DNA of 64,000 nt from Nisaea sediminum (GCF_014904705.1 NZ_JACZCQ010000006.1:248001-312000); one strand, 5' to 3'; counted from the stretch's first letter, positions 48,972 through 58,043 are shown. A program made the numbers and translations. The notes: generated from the letters alone by a model not told the origin.

Positions 48972-49457
48972 TTATTGCCGACGGTCCGGGCCATCGTAGG
49001 GCAACTGGCGCCGTCTCCGGTCGGGTCCGAAATATTTGTCACTGTCAACGAAAGCGCGCGGATGCGCAATGATGCCAACCATACGGCGGTAGAATCCCTC
49101 GACGCCATACGGCTTTGCGATGAACTCGGTCACCCCGGCGTCGCGGGCCTCGAAGACATGATCCTTGGCGGAGAGGGCGGACATCACGAGGATCGGCATC
49201 TGGCGGTTCCCGCCCGTCTTTCCGGAACGCACCTCGCGGATCAGATCGAGCCCGGAGCGCGGCGGCAAATGCAGCTCGGTGAGCAGTACATCGACCACGT
49301 TCGATTTGAGCGCGGCGATCGCCTCGTCATAGCCATGCGCAACGAAAACCGTCGTCGCTCCCATCGTCAGCAACAAATCCCGTGCGAGATCGGCCGAGAG
49401 CGGGTTGCCGTCGACGATCAGGAAATGGACGAGGCTAAAATCTACTTTCTCCGCCAT
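48972..49457 (-). CDS. Receiver-domain protein with Asp-to-Glu at the phosphorylation site
   Basis: A 161-residue CheY-like receiver. The fold is complete: LVHFLIVDGNPLSADLARD (first strand), VVDVLLTELHLPPRSGLD (third strand), MPILVMSALS (Ser93) and VTEFIAKPYG (Lys115). The phosphoacceptor Asp is Glu61 and the second acidic residue of the pocket, usually Asp/Glu after the first one, is Gly17. A Glu there often mimics the phosphorylated state. The C-terminal tail KYFGPDRRRRQLPYDGPDRRQ is basic and family-typical. It precedes the Hpt-like gene and is upstream of a stretch of unknown proteins. Confidence 0.85.
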   Translation of the reverse strand: MAEKVDFSLVHFLIVDGNPLSADLARDLLLTMGATTVFVAHGYDEAIAALKSNVVDVLLTELHLPPRSGLDLIREVRSGKTGGNRQMPILVMSALSAKDHVFEARDAGVTEFIAKPYGVEGFYRRMVGIIAHPRAFVDSDKYFGPDRRRRQLPYDGPDRRQ

Positions 49458-49698
49458 GAACGGATCGGCCCTCTGGTTCTGTCCCTGCCCTATATCTCAT
49501 TCCAGGGAAGCTTTTGCGAGCCAAACCATTGCTTCGCAAAGCCTTTGCATCAAAGCCCTCGCACGAATCATACCAATTTCGTTTCGCGCCGACAGCAAGT
49601 GTCGCCCGGCGCCGATCGATATGGTTCCATTGAAGCCGGTGAAGAACTCACCGGAAGACCTGCCGCATACTTTCTCAACTCACAATCCGGCCGACGAC

Positions 49699-50697
49699 AT
49701 GCACCCGACAAGCCGTCTCATTCTCCACATCAAGAACAACCGCGCCGGAGAAGAGGCTTTCCGGTTCACCGGCGAGCGGATCGCCGCAGCCCTCGAACGC
49801 CACGGGGATGCCGCGGATCGTATCGATATCCGCGTGGATTGGGACCTCGACAATTTCGAAAAATCGATGCGGGACGCCGATGCGCTGGTGACCTGGGACC
49901 TGCCGACAGCGGGACTCGGCGACCGGGCTCCGCACCTGCGCTGGATCCACATCATCGGTGCCGGGGTCGAACATCTGCAGCCGCTGACCTGGCTTCCGCC
50001 GCGCACAATCCTGACCAACAACCGGGGCGTCCATGCCGAAAAGACCGCCGAGTCCGCCGCCATGGCGGTCCTCATGCTGCATAACCGGATTCCCGCTTAT
50101 GTTAGCGACCAGCGCGCGTCCCGCTGGAATCCCGTCTACGTCCCGCCGATCGCCGGCAAGACCGTTGCCGTGATCGGGGTCGGAGAAATGGGCGGCGCCG
50201 CGACGCGCGCCTTCAAGGCGCTCGGCCTCAAGGTGCTGGGCATTCGGCGCGGCGGAGCCCCGCATCCGTCCGTGGACGAGATGCATGGTCCGGACGGTTT
50301 GCGAACCGTCCTCGGTGCGGCGGACTTCGTGCATGTCACTCTTCCGCAAACGCCGGAGACGACGGGACTGATCGACCGGCAGGCCATCCGCGCGATGAAA
50401 CAAGGAGCCGGCCTCGTCAATTTCGGGCGGGCGCCGGTGATCGATCACGAAGCGCTCGTCGAGGCGCTCCGGGACGGTCATCTCGGCGGCGCGCTCCTCG
50501 ATGTCCACGACCCGGAACCCCTGCCCGCCGGCTCGCCTCTCTGGAAGGTTCCGAATTTGATCCTTACGCCACATGTCAGTTCGGACGACGACCGTTCCTA
50601 TATCCCTGCGACGCTCGATCTGGTGTTTGAAAACTGCAAACGCTTGTTAAACGGCGAGTCTTTGAAGAACCGGGTCGATCCGTCGCTCGGCTACTGA
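49699..50697 (+). CDS. D-isomer-specific 2-hydroxyacid dehydrogenase
   Basis: A 332-residue NAD-dependent dehydrogenase. The Rossmann motif is VAVIGVGEMGGAATRAFKALGLKV (about 155-178). The catalytic Arg is in NFGRAPVIDHEAL, the Glu in DVHDPEPLPAGSPLW, and the His in LTPHVSSDDDR. The N-terminal substrate domain has IGAGVEHLQPLTWL. The specific hydroxyacid is not predicted. The ATG at 49699 (MHPTSRLILHIKNNRAG) is taken as the start because it is the conserved beginning; there is no strong ribosome site and an upstream ATG at 49621 is possible. Confidence 0.9.
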   Translation: MHPTSRLILHIKNNRAGEEAFRFTGERIAAALERHGDAADRIDIRVDWDLDNFEKSMRDADALVTWDLPTAGLGDRAPHLRWIHIIGAGVEHLQPLTWLPPRTILTNNRGVHAEKTAESAAMAVLMLHNRIPAYVSDQRASRWNPVYVPPIAGKTVAVIGVGEMGGAATRAFKALGLKVLGIRRGGAPHPSVDEMHGPDGLRTVLGAADFVHVTLPQTPETTGLIDRQAIRAMKQGAGLVNFGRAPVIDHEALVEALRDGHLGGALLDVHDPEPLPAGSPLWKVPNLILTPHVSSDDDRSYIPATLDLVFENCKRLLNGESLKNRVDPSLGY

Positions 50698-50772
50698 GTC
50701 GAGATTTACTGTATCCGGTGCAGGTTTGAATTACCTTCGTCCAATCTGGGCTAACAAACTGAACGGAGCCAA

Positions 50773-51300
50773 ATGATCCGCATACTAGATGATGACGCAC
50801 CCGGCCACGCGTTCGCGGACCTGCGTCGTAATCTTTCCTCGCGTCTTCATTTGGTTGGCCTCGATTACTGGACCTCTCTCGAACGAATCAGCGATTTACC
50901 TGCGCGGAACGCGTTCGATCCGGCCCATATTCCGTCTCTTCTTCCGCATCTGATCTTTCTCCAGGTCACCCTGGATCCTCTCGACTATTGCTACAGGGTC
51001 ATCGGCGGAACGGTGCGGGAGCATCTCCTGGCCAACTATACCGGCCGCTGGATCTCGCAGATCGCCCATCAGCGCGCGCCAAGCAGGCTGCACTCCAACC
51101 TGTCGCGAGCGGTCACCGAACGGACGCCGGTCCTGTCCGACACGCCCTATATCGGGACCAAGAAAGAGTTTCTGAAGAGCGACGAACTCATTCTCCCCCT
51201 CGTCGACGAGAGTGACCGGGTCTCGCACCTGCTTGTGCTTCTCGATTTCGACAGACGCCCGCTGCAGGTCGTCGGCCGCTGGTCGCGCAAGCGCGGCTGA
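50773..51300 (+). CDS. PAS_5 domain protein
   Basis: A 175-residue stand-alone PAS_5 sensor domain. The family signature is the start DYWTSLERISDLPARNAFDPAHIPSLLPHLIFL, followed by DYCYRVIGGTVREHLLANYTGRW, a typical ligand-pocket region. There is no catalytic or DNA-binding output. It shares a common ancestry with the protein at 40885-41439. Its role is unknown. It is preceded by the 2-hydroxyacid dehydrogenase and followed by ChaC, in the same direction. Confidence 0.8.
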   Translation: MIRILDDDAPGHAFADLRRNLSSRLHLVGLDYWTSLERISDLPARNAFDPAHIPSLLPHLIFLQVTLDPLDYCYRVIGGTVREHLLANYTGRWISQIAHQRAPSRLHSNLSRAVTERTPVLSDTPYIGTKKEFLKSDELILPLVDESDRVSHLLVLLDFDRRPLQVVGRWSRKRG

Positions 51301-51362
51301 GGCAACAGTCTGTTCGGGATTGCCGCATATCGCGGGTATGTCGCCGGTGCTAAGTTCCGTGC

Positions 51363-52061
51363 ATGGCACCTTCGAACAAGATCCCGCTGACGCGCGACAC
51401 GATCCGCTCCGGCCATATCCGGGAGCTCATCCGCCAGCATGCGACCACCTACAGGGTCCTGACCGACGAGGAACTGCATGCCTCGCTCGCCTCGATGTTT
51501 CCGGACGGGAAGCCGAACGAGGATGTCTGGCTGTTCGGCTACGGCTCGCTGATCTGGAATCCGACGATCCACTACGCCGAGTCCCGCTGCGCCACGGCGC
51601 ACGGCTATCATCGCCGGTTCTGCCTGCAGACCCATCTCGGCCGGGGCTCGCCCGAAGTACCGGGCCTCACTCTCGGGCTCGACCTCGGCGGATGCTGCCG
51701 CGGCGTCGCCTTCCGGATCACACGCGACACCGCCTATGACGAGCTCGAGATCGTCTGGCGTCGGGAGATGGTCAGCGACGCTTACATCCCGCGCTGGCTT
51801 TCCCTTTCGAGCGACGAAGGACCGATCCGGGCGATCGGCTTCGTGATGAACCGCAAGCATGAACGCTATGTCGGCGAGATGCCGGAAGAGGAGATGGCGC
51901 GCACCATCGAGCGGGCGCATGGCTTTCTCGGGCCCTGCGCCGAATATCTCTTCAATACGGTGGACCATCTGGAGGAACTCGGCATGCCCGACCGCGGCCT
52001 GAAGCGGCTGCGCGACCGGGTCTCCGAGATCCGCTCGGAGGCCTCCCGGAAACCCGCTTGA
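51363..52061 (+). CDS. Glutathione-specific gamma-glutamylcyclotransferase (ChaC family)
   Basis: A 232-residue ChaC-type cyclotransferase that would convert glutathione to 5-oxoproline and Cys-Gly. The substrate-binding loop YGSLIWNP occurs in VWLFGYGSLIWNPTIHY, and RCATAHGYHRRFCL, the VWRREMVSDAYIPRWL region and GFVMNRKHERYVGEM follow, as in the bacterial ChaC family. Near the C-terminus AEYLFNTVDHLEELGMPDRGL is the conserved helix. It follows the PAS_5 gene by about 60 bases. Confidence 0.92.
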   Translation: MAPSNKIPLTRDTIRSGHIRELIRQHATTYRVLTDEELHASLASMFPDGKPNEDVWLFGYGSLIWNPTIHYAESRCATAHGYHRRFCLQTHLGRGSPEVPGLTLGLDLGGCCRGVAFRITRDTAYDELEIVWRREMVSDAYIPRWLSLSSDEGPIRAIGFVMNRKHERYVGEMPEEEMARTIERAHGFLGPCAEYLFNTVDHLEELGMPDRGLKRLRDRVSEIRSEASRKPA

Positions 52062-52128
52062 GGACTCCGGTCTTTCTTGCACGGCGAAGCGGCGATAAAA
52101 CCGAAGAAGGCTTTCAGAGGAACGCGCC

Positions 52129-54552
52129 ATGGCCGTTAAGCCACTTGCTGCAAAAGCACTCTTCACAAGAACCGACCTGAAGCCGCATTCCATCCAGAGC
52201 ACGGACGACCTCGAGGATATCGAGGCGCTGATCGGCCAGGAACGGGCACTCGGCGCCGTCAAGTTCGCCGCCGGCATGCAGCAGCGCGGCTACAATCTCT
52301 TCGTCATCGGCCCCAAGGGGTCCGGCCGGCACATGGCGGTGAACCGCTTTCTGCAGCAACGCGGGGCCGAACTCGACGCGCCGCCGGACTGGGTCTATGT
52401 GCACAATTTCGAGAAGCCCTACATGCCGCTGGCGATCTCGGTTCCGCCGGGCCGGGGCGAGCCGTTCCGCAAGGCCATGCATGAGCTTGTCTCGGACCTG
52501 AAGGCGGTCCTGCCGACCCTGTTCGAGAGCGAGGATTACCGCCTCAGGATCGATGCGGTGAACAAGGAAGCGGCGGAAAAGCAGCAGCACGCGCTGGAGG
52601 GCGTCGATACAGAAGCGCGCAAGCACGGTGTGACCCTGATCCGCACCCCGCAGGGTTTTGCCTTCGCACCGCTCTCCGGCCAGAAGCCGATGGCGCCCGA
52701 GACCTTCCAGCAGCTTCCCGAGGAGGCGCAGAAGCGCTACCAGGAAGCCACCAAGGGAATGATGGAGGAGTTGCAGAAGGTCCTTCACGGCCTGCCGATG
52801 ATCGAGCGTGACCGGCTGCGCGAACTGCGCAAGATCGCGCGCGAGACCGCGCGGCATGTCATCGAGCAGGAAATCGCCGATGTCGAGACGGTGATGACCT
52901 GCTGCGACGACGTCCTCGCCTATCTGAAGATCGTCGCCGACGACATGGTCGAGCATATCGGTCTCTTCATGCATTCCGACGAGGACGGCCCACTCGCGCT
53001 GCCGAACGGCGGCAGCGGCGAAGGCGCGGTCGAGCACGATCCGGCGACGCGTTACCAGGTCAACGTCTTGGTCTCGAACATCCCGTCGGGCGGCGCGCCG
53101 GTGATCGTCGAGGACCATCCGGCCCTAGGGAAACTGATCGGCCGGATCGAGCACTACGCCCAGATGGGCAACCTGATCACAGACTTCACGCTGATCAAGC
53201 CCGGCGCGCTGCACCATGCCAACGGCGGCTTCCTGCTGATCAATGCGGACAAGCTCCTGCTCAACCCGATGAGCTGGGAGGCCCTGAAGCGGGCGCTCTA
53301 TGCCGAGCAGATCACCATCGAATCTCCTTACATGACATCCGCCACCGCCACCGTTCTGTCGCTGCAGCCGGATCCCATCCCGCTCGACCTGAAGATCGTG
53401 CTGTTCGGTGATTACCGCCTCTATCTTCTGCTCTCTTCGCTCGACCCGGACTTCCAGGACCTCTTCAAGGTCGCCGCCGATTTCGAAGAGGTGCTGGACC
53501 GGACGCCGGAGAACGACCAGCTCTTCGCCCGCCTGGTCGCGACGATCGCGCGCAACAACAAGCTGCGCCGCTTCGCACGCGATGCGATCGAACGGGTGAT
53601 GGAACATGCGGCCCGGATCGCAGGGGATTCCGAACGCCTCTCGACCCGCGTCGGGCTGATCGCCGACCTGATGCGCGAGGCCGATCACTGGGCGGGAGAG
53701 GCCGGCAAGCAGGCCGTCTCGCGCGCCCATGTGGATCAGGCCATTACGAAGCAGATCCACCGCGCCGACAGGATTCGTGAACGCTCCATCGAGCAGATCA
53801 CTCGCGGAACGGTGCTGATCGACACCGGCGGGGCGAAGGTCGGGCAGGTGAACGGGCTTTCTGTGCTGCAGATCGGCAGTTTCGCCTTCGGCAAACCGAG
53901 CCGGATTTCGGCCACGGTGCGCGTCGGTGGCGGCAAGGTGGTCGATATCGAGCGCGAGGTGGAACTCGGCGGCCCGCTGCACTCCAAAGGCGTGATGATC
54001 CTCTCCGGCTATCTCGCCCGGACCTACGCGCCCGAGGCGCCGATGTCGCTCGCCGCGACCCTCACATTCGAGCAGTCCTACGGCGGCGTCGACGGCGACA
54101 GTGCCTCCTCGGCGGAACTCTACGCCCTGCTCTCCGCACTGTCGGGCGTGCCGATCGACCAGTCGCTGGCGGTAACCGGCTCGGTCAACCAGATGGGCGA
54201 GGTGCAGGCGATCGGCGGCGCGAACGAGAAGATCGAGGGCTTCTTCGACGTCTGCGCGGCGCGCGGCCTTACCGGCAGTCAGGGCGTGCTTATTCCGACC
54301 TCGAACGTGAAGCACCTGATGCTCCGTGAGGATGTGGTCAAAGCCTGCGAGCGGAAGAAGTTCCGCATCCTGCCGATCTCGACCATAGAGGAAGGCATCG
54401 AGGCGCTGACCGGCAAGAAGGCCGGCGCGCGCGGCGCCAAGGGGAAGTACCCCGCCGGCAGCATCAACCGCCTGGTCGAGGACCGGCTGCTTGCCTTCGC
54501 GAAGGTGCGGTTCAAGACAGGCAAGGAACGGGGCGGACCGGTCAATACCTGA
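52129..54552 (+). CDS. Lon-like protease with degenerate AAA domain (LonC/AAA_32 type)
   Basis: An 807-residue Lon-family protein. Residues about 30-530 are an AAA_32-type domain whose nucleotide motifs are altered: Walker A is GPKGSGRHM instead of GxxGxGK[ST], and the Walker B region reads GGFLLINADKLLLNP, without the acidic DE pair. The C-terminal Lon protease domain carries the catalytic Ser in GVDGDSASSAELYALLS and Lys in GGANEKIEGFFD. It is therefore probably an ATP-independent peptidase of the LonC kind. A purine-rich upstream site is present. It acts in the cytosol; substrates are unknown. Confidence 0.88.
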   Translation: MAVKPLAAKALFTRTDLKPHSIQSTDDLEDIEALIGQERALGAVKFAAGMQQRGYNLFVIGPKGSGRHMAVNRFLQQRGAELDAPPDWVYVHNFEKPYMPLAISVPPGRGEPFRKAMHELVSDLKAVLPTLFESEDYRLRIDAVNKEAAEKQQHALEGVDTEARKHGVTLIRTPQGFAFAPLSGQKPMAPETFQQLPEEAQKRYQEATKGMMEELQKVLHGLPMIERDRLRELRKIARETARHVIEQEIADVETVMTCCDDVLAYLKIVADDMVEHIGLFMHSDEDGPLALPNGGSGEGAVEHDPATRYQVNVLVSNIPSGGAPVIVEDHPALGKLIGRIEHYAQMGNLITDFTLIKPGALHHANGGFLLINADKLLLNPMSWEALKRALYAEQITIESPYMTSATATVLSLQPDPIPLDLKIVLFGDYRLYLLLSSLDPDFQDLFKVAADFEEVLDRTPENDQLFARLVATIARNNKLRRFARDAIERVMEHAARIAGDSERLSTRVGLIADLMREADHWAGEAGKQAVSRAHVDQAITKQIHRADRIRERSIEQITRGTVLIDTGGAKVGQVNGLSVLQIGSFAFGKPSRISATVRVGGGKVVDIEREVELGGPLHSKGVMILSGYLARTYAPEAPMSLAATLTFEQSYGGVDGDSASSAELYALLSALSGVPIDQSLAVTGSVNQMGEVQAIGGANEKIEGFFDVCAARGLTGSQGVLIPTSNVKHLMLREDVVKACERKKFRILPISTIEEGIEALTGKKAGARGAKGKYPAGSINRLVEDRLLAFAKVRFKTGKERGGPVNT

Positions 54553-54563
54553 CCGGCAAAGTC

Positions 54564-55544
54564 TCAGAGATACGTCCCCGCGAGCGTCACCAGCTCGCCG
54601 CCGACGCCGAGCTTAAAGCGGGAGACGCCCGGCATGTGCAGCCCGTCGACCCCGCCGAGATCGAGCCATTCGACGCCTAGTCCCTTGAGCTTCTCGATCG
54701 CGTTCCAGAGCAGCAAATTGTGGGCGTGCTTCTCCCGCCCTTCGAGCCCGGTCCAGCCGACATAATAGGTCGCCGCCTTGCCGTGCCGGATGGTGAGGAT
54801 CGCGGCGACCGGCTCGCTGCCGGAATAGGCGGTGAAAACCTGCACCGCGCGCTTGTCCCGCCCGCTGTCCGCAATGGCGGCGACGAAGGCCCCGGCGGGC
54901 GCGCGGAACCTGCGGCGCTTGCGGTGCTGGTCATGCCGGGAGAGCAGCCACTCCATCGGCGCGCCGCCATAGCCGCTGCGCACCCGAAACTTCGCGCCCT
55001 CGGCGAGCTTCAGCTGGTTGCGCCATTTCATGTGCAGGCCGGCACGGAGCTCGTCGAGCTCCGGGCGCAGGTCGAGCCAGACCGTGCTGTAGCCGGTCAC
55101 CATCGGCCGCATGCGGACCGACCTGAGGAGGCTTTCGCTCTCTTCCCCGGCGGGCAGTTCAGGCGTCATGAAGAAGAGGTTCAGCTTCGCCACCGGATAG
55201 CGCCGCTTGATCAGACCGAAGACCGCTTTCCGCTCGGCATCCGAAATCTCGGCCAGGAAGACCGGTCCGCGGGTCAGCTTGGCGATGCGGAATCCGCCGG
55301 GAAAGCGCCATTCGAGCAGCAGCGCGAGGGCGACGGGCTCGGGACCGCGCATGAAGACGGCGGGAACCGGCCGGTAGGCCGAGGCGCGGCTCATGGCGGC
55401 ACCGTAGGCCGAGGCCTGTTCCAGCGGCGGGCGCTCGGCCTTGGCCAGCAGCTCGTCCCACTGCCGCTGGTCGACGCTGTCCCAGAGGGCGACGATGCCG
55501 TCCAGTTCCTCGCCGCGCCTGTCGGTTCCGGCGCCTGACGCCAT
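54564..55544 (-). CDS. FemAB/GNAT-like aminoacyl- or acyl-transferase
   Basis: A 326-residue protein of the BioF2-like/FemAB GNAT type, having two GNAT folds. The central WRNQLKLAEGAKFRVRSG is the typical KxRxxIRKA-like segment, and the C-terminal half has PVAAILTIRHGKAATYYVGW, AHNLLLWNAIEKLKGLGVEWLDLGGVDG. FemAB relatives add amino acids from aminoacyl-tRNA to cell-wall or lipid acceptors; the specific substrate is unknown. It is convergent with the Lon-like gene with an 11-base gap. Confidence 0.8.
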   Translation of the reverse strand: MASGAGTDRRGEELDGIVALWDSVDQRQWDELLAKAERPPLEQASAYGAAMSRASAYRPVPAVFMRGPEPVALALLLEWRFPGGFRIAKLTRGPVFLAEISDAERKAVFGLIKRRYPVAKLNLFFMTPELPAGEESESLLRSVRMRPMVTGYSTVWLDLRPELDELRAGLHMKWRNQLKLAEGAKFRVRSGYGGAPMEWLLSRHDQHRKRRRFRAPAGAFVAAIADSGRDKRAVQVFTAYSGSEPVAAILTIRHGKAATYYVGWTGLEGREKHAHNLLLWNAIEKLKGLGVEWLDLGGVDGLHMPGVSRFKLGVGGELVTLAGTYL

Positions 55545-55584
55545 TCCAGTTTCCCCTGCCCCGTTCGCCGGTTAGTCTTAGCCC

Positions 55585-55794
55585 ATGTCCCTGTTCGCAC
55601 AATTCAAAAAGCCGCCGCTGATCCACGGGCAGAGGATCCCCGGCCGCCGCTTCACCCACTGGGCGGCGCTCTATTTCATCGGCTTCGTGGCGCTGCCGAT
55701 CCTCGGCCTGACGCTGGCGCTCGACCTGATCGGCTATCTCGTCGCGGTGAAACTGTTCGGTGCGTCCTGCTACGGACTGCTCTGCTTCTTCTGA
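55585..55794 (+). CDS. Small single-pass membrane protein
   Basis: A 69-residue protein with one hydrophobic region from WAALYFIGFVALPILGLTLALDLIGYLVAVKLF, probably two short helices or one long hairpin, and a basic N-terminus. Its stop is adjacent to, and abuts, the stop of the oppositely oriented gene at 55795 (TGA|TCA). I do not recognise the family; similar small proteins are common next to FemAB-like genes but no role is assigned. Confidence 0.55.
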   Translation: MSLFAQFKKPPLIHGQRIPGRRFTHWAALYFIGFVALPILGLTLALDLIGYLVAVKLFGASCYGLLCFF

Positions 55795-56703
55795 TCAGGA
55801 CTTGGCTTCGGGCAGATCGATCCCGGCCAGCTTCTGGAACACCTTGATGACGGCGGAATCGTCCTCCCGCCCGAGTCCGGCCGCGGCCGCGCCGAGGAAT
55901 TGCTGGTGCGCCGCCGCCGAGAGCGGCAGCGGGAAGGTGAGCTGCTTGCCGGTCTCCAGCACGATGCCGAGATCCTTGACGAAGATGTTCACCGCGCTGA
56001 GCGGGGTGTAGTCGCCGTCCAGGATATGCGGCACCCGGTTGTTGAACATCCAGGAGGAGCCGGCGGAATTGGAGATCACCTCGAACAGGTCCTGCGGCGC
56101 CACACCGGCCCGGATGCCGAGCGCCATCGCTTCCGCGGCGGCGGCGATATGCACGCCGGCAAGCAGCTGGTTGATGGTCTTCACCGTCGAGCCCGGACCC
56201 GCCGCATCGCCGAGGCGGTAGACCTTGGTCGCGATCGCATCGAGCAGGAAGGAGGACGCCTCGAAAGCCTCCGGCCTGCCGGAGCCCATCACCGTCATCT
56301 CGCCGGTCGCGGCCTTCGCCGCGCCGCCGCTGACCGGCGCGTCGACCATCAGGATGCCGTGTTCCGCCAGCCGCGCTTCGAGATCCCGCGCATAGGTCGC
56401 CGGAACGGTGCTGCTGGCAACCACCACCGCGCCCTTCTTCAGGTGTTTCACCGCGCCGGTCTCGCCGAACAGCACGCTCTCGGTCTGGTCGGCATTGACC
56501 ACCAGCACCAGCAGCGCATCGACATGGGTCGCGAGTTCGGCCGGGCTGGCCGCACCCTTGCCGCCGTTCGCGGCGAAATCCGTCACAGACTCCGCGCGCA
56601 CATCCGTGCCCCATGTCTCGACGCCCGCCGCGACCAGCGAGCGCGCCGCGCCCATGCCCATGGAGCCGAGGCCGATCACCCCGGCGACTTTCTTCTCAGT
56701 CAT
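55795..56703 (-). CDS. NAD(P)-dependent 3-hydroxyisobutyrate dehydrogenase-type enzyme
   Basis: A 302-residue beta-hydroxyacid dehydrogenase. The N-terminal Rossmann motif is VIGLGSMGMGAARSLVAAG, followed by the 3-hydroxyisobutyrate dehydrogenase substrate motif VDAPVSGGAAKAATGEMTVM. The catalytic Lys is in GPGSTVKTINQLLAG and the C-terminal domain contains GVAPQDLFEVISNSAGSSWMF. It reduces or oxidises a 3-hydroxy acid; family members include L-threonate dehydrogenase. The SDR gene 13 bases upstream runs in the same direction. Confidence 0.93.
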   Translation of the reverse strand: MTEKKVAGVIGLGSMGMGAARSLVAAGVETWGTDVRAESVTDFAANGGKGAASPAELATHVDALLVLVVNADQTESVLFGETGAVKHLKKGAVVVASSTVPATYARDLEARLAEHGILMVDAPVSGGAAKAATGEMTVMGSGRPEAFEASSFLLDAIATKVYRLGDAAGPGSTVKTINQLLAGVHIAAAAEAMALGIRAGVAPQDLFEVISNSAGSSWMFNNRVPHILDGDYTPLSAVNIFVKDLGIVLETGKQLTFPLPLSAAAHQQFLGAAAAGLGREDDSAVIKVFQKLAGIDLPEAKS

Positions 56704-56716
56704 TCCTGTTTCCCCC

Positions 56717-57466
56717 TTAGATCAATCCACCGTTCACATGGATGAGCTGACCGGTAACGTAGCTCGCCTCCGGGGAAGCGAGAAAGCCTATCACCGCCGC
56801 GACTTCGTCCGGCGTCCCGCGCCGTCCCATCGGGATCGACGGAACGAAGGCGTCGACAGCCCCGGGCTTCAGCGCCGAGGGCGTGCCCGCGTCCTTCTCG
56901 ATGAATCCGGGTGCGACGATGTTGGCCGTCGCGCCGGATGGCGCCAGTTTGAGGGCAAGCGCCCGCGCCGTCGCCTCGAGGGACGCCTTCGCCCCGGCCG
57001 TCGCCGCGAAGGACGGGAGGTCCGTACGCCAGACATGCGGACCGAACGCGCTGACCGCGACGGCGCGGCCCACGGGCGAGCGTTCGAGCCAGGGCAGCGC
57101 CGATTCCGCCATTTCAAAGAAGGAGCGCGCGATAGCGTCGTGCGCCTGCTCGAAAAGCTCCGTCCCGGCCTCGCCGAGCGGCGCGCGGTCCGCGTAACCG
57201 GCATTGGCGATCAACACGTCGAGACCGCCGAACCGCTCCGTGCAGCGCTCGACCAGCATGCGCCCCGCGTTCGGCGCGGCCAGATCCGTCAACACGGTCT
57301 CGACCTCGGCCCCGGCCTCGCGGAGATCCTCGGCGACACGGGAGAGCCCGGCTTCGTTCGAACGGGTATGCAACAGGAAGCGGTCACCGGCACGGACCAG
57401 CCGCCGCGCCGTGGCGGCGCCGATCCCGCTTGCCGCACCCGTCACCAGAATGATTCTCGCATTCAT
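56717..57466 (-). CDS. Short-chain dehydrogenase/reductase
   Basis: A 249-residue SDR with the NAD(P)-binding GxxxGxG motif TGAASGIGAATARRL (about residues 8-22), the structural NAG in LIANAGYAD, and the catalytic Tyr-x3-Lys region where the Tyr position is harder to see (AATAGAKASLEATARAL); AAT...K fits YxxxK loosely, with Tyr apparently replaced by Thr. C-terminal ending NGGLI is SDR-like. The substrate is unknown. It is transcribed with the 3-hydroxyisobutyrate-dehydrogenase-like gene. Confidence 0.88.
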   Translation of the reverse strand: MNARIILVTGAASGIGAATARRLVRAGDRFLLHTRSNEAGLSRVAEDLREAGAEVETVLTDLAAPNAGRMLVERCTERFGGLDVLIANAGYADRAPLGEAGTELFEQAHDAIARSFFEMAESALPWLERSPVGRAVAVSAFGPHVWRTDLPSFAATAGAKASLEATARALALKLAPSGATANIVAPGFIEKDAGTPSALKPGAVDAFVPSIPMGRRGTPDEVAAVIGFLASPEASYVTGQLIHVNGGLI

Positions 57467-57557
57467 CCCGCTCTCCCCCGGATTTCAGCGCGCACTGTCG
57501 CACGCGGCCCGCTCCAGCAAAAGGGCCGCTCACGGCGTCGCGGGGAAAGATAGAATT

Positions 57558-58043
57558 CTAGATCCAGCGCCGAACCCGGGCTTTGTAATCCGTATAGACA
57601 GCGCCGAACCTGCGTTCGAGATAGGCTTCCTCGCGCAGGATGACGCCATACTGCATCACCCCGACGAAACCGATGGTGATGACGGGGAACCAGAGGGAAT
57701 TGCCGAGCAGACCGACCCCGGCCAGCAGGATGACCATGGCGAGATACATCGGATTGCGGGTGCGGGCGAAGACCCCGGACGTCACGATCGCGGTCGACGG
57801 CACCCAGGGTTTCACGCTGGTCCCCGCCTGCTTGAACTGGCGCTCCCCGGCAACGGCGAGCGCAATGGCGGCGAGGATCAGCGCCGCGCCGAGATAGTAT
57901 CGCGCCCAGTCCGGCGCGAAGGGCCGCGGCATGAGATAGTCGAGACCGAACCCGAGAAGCACCGCGATCAGCAGAATGACCGGCGGCGGCAGGATCACGC
58001 CGGCCGTATCCTTTTCACCAACGTTTTCGATCTCACCGTTCAT
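57558..58043 (-). CDS. Isoprenylcysteine carboxyl methyltransferase-type membrane methyltransferase
   Basis: A 161-residue membrane protein with four hydrophobic helices. The signature of the ICMT/PEMT family, SGVFARTRNPMYLAMVILLAGVGLLGN and the C-terminal EEAYLERRFGAVYTDYKARVRRWI (E-x2-L...F-x2-Y-x2-Y), is present. In bacteria such proteins methylate phospholipids, quinone or other membrane substrates; substrate cannot be named. It is followed in the same direction by nothing within 90 bases; the SDR stop lies upstream after a 91-base gap. Confidence 0.88.
   Translation of the reverse strand: MNGEIENVGEKDTAGVILPPPVILLIAVLLGFGLDYLMPRPFAPDWARYYLGAALILAAIALAVAGERQFKQAGTSVKPWVPSTAIVTSGVFARTRNPMYLAMVILLAGVGLLGNSLWFPVITIGFVGVMQYGVILREEAYLERRFGAVYTDYKARVRRWI

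Noticed and set aside
49505-49550. Imperfect stem-loop (GCTTTTGCGA with TTCGCAAAGC) before the 2-hydroxyacid dehydrogenase gene
   Set aside because: It has a bulge, no T-run and no link to a gene end, so it may be chance; no feature was made.
56717-57466. The SDR gene as a further inactive enzyme, as its Tyr in YxxxK is not obvious
   Set aside because: The segment alignment is uncertain and the cofactor motifs are good; without an alignment I do not claim loss of activity.
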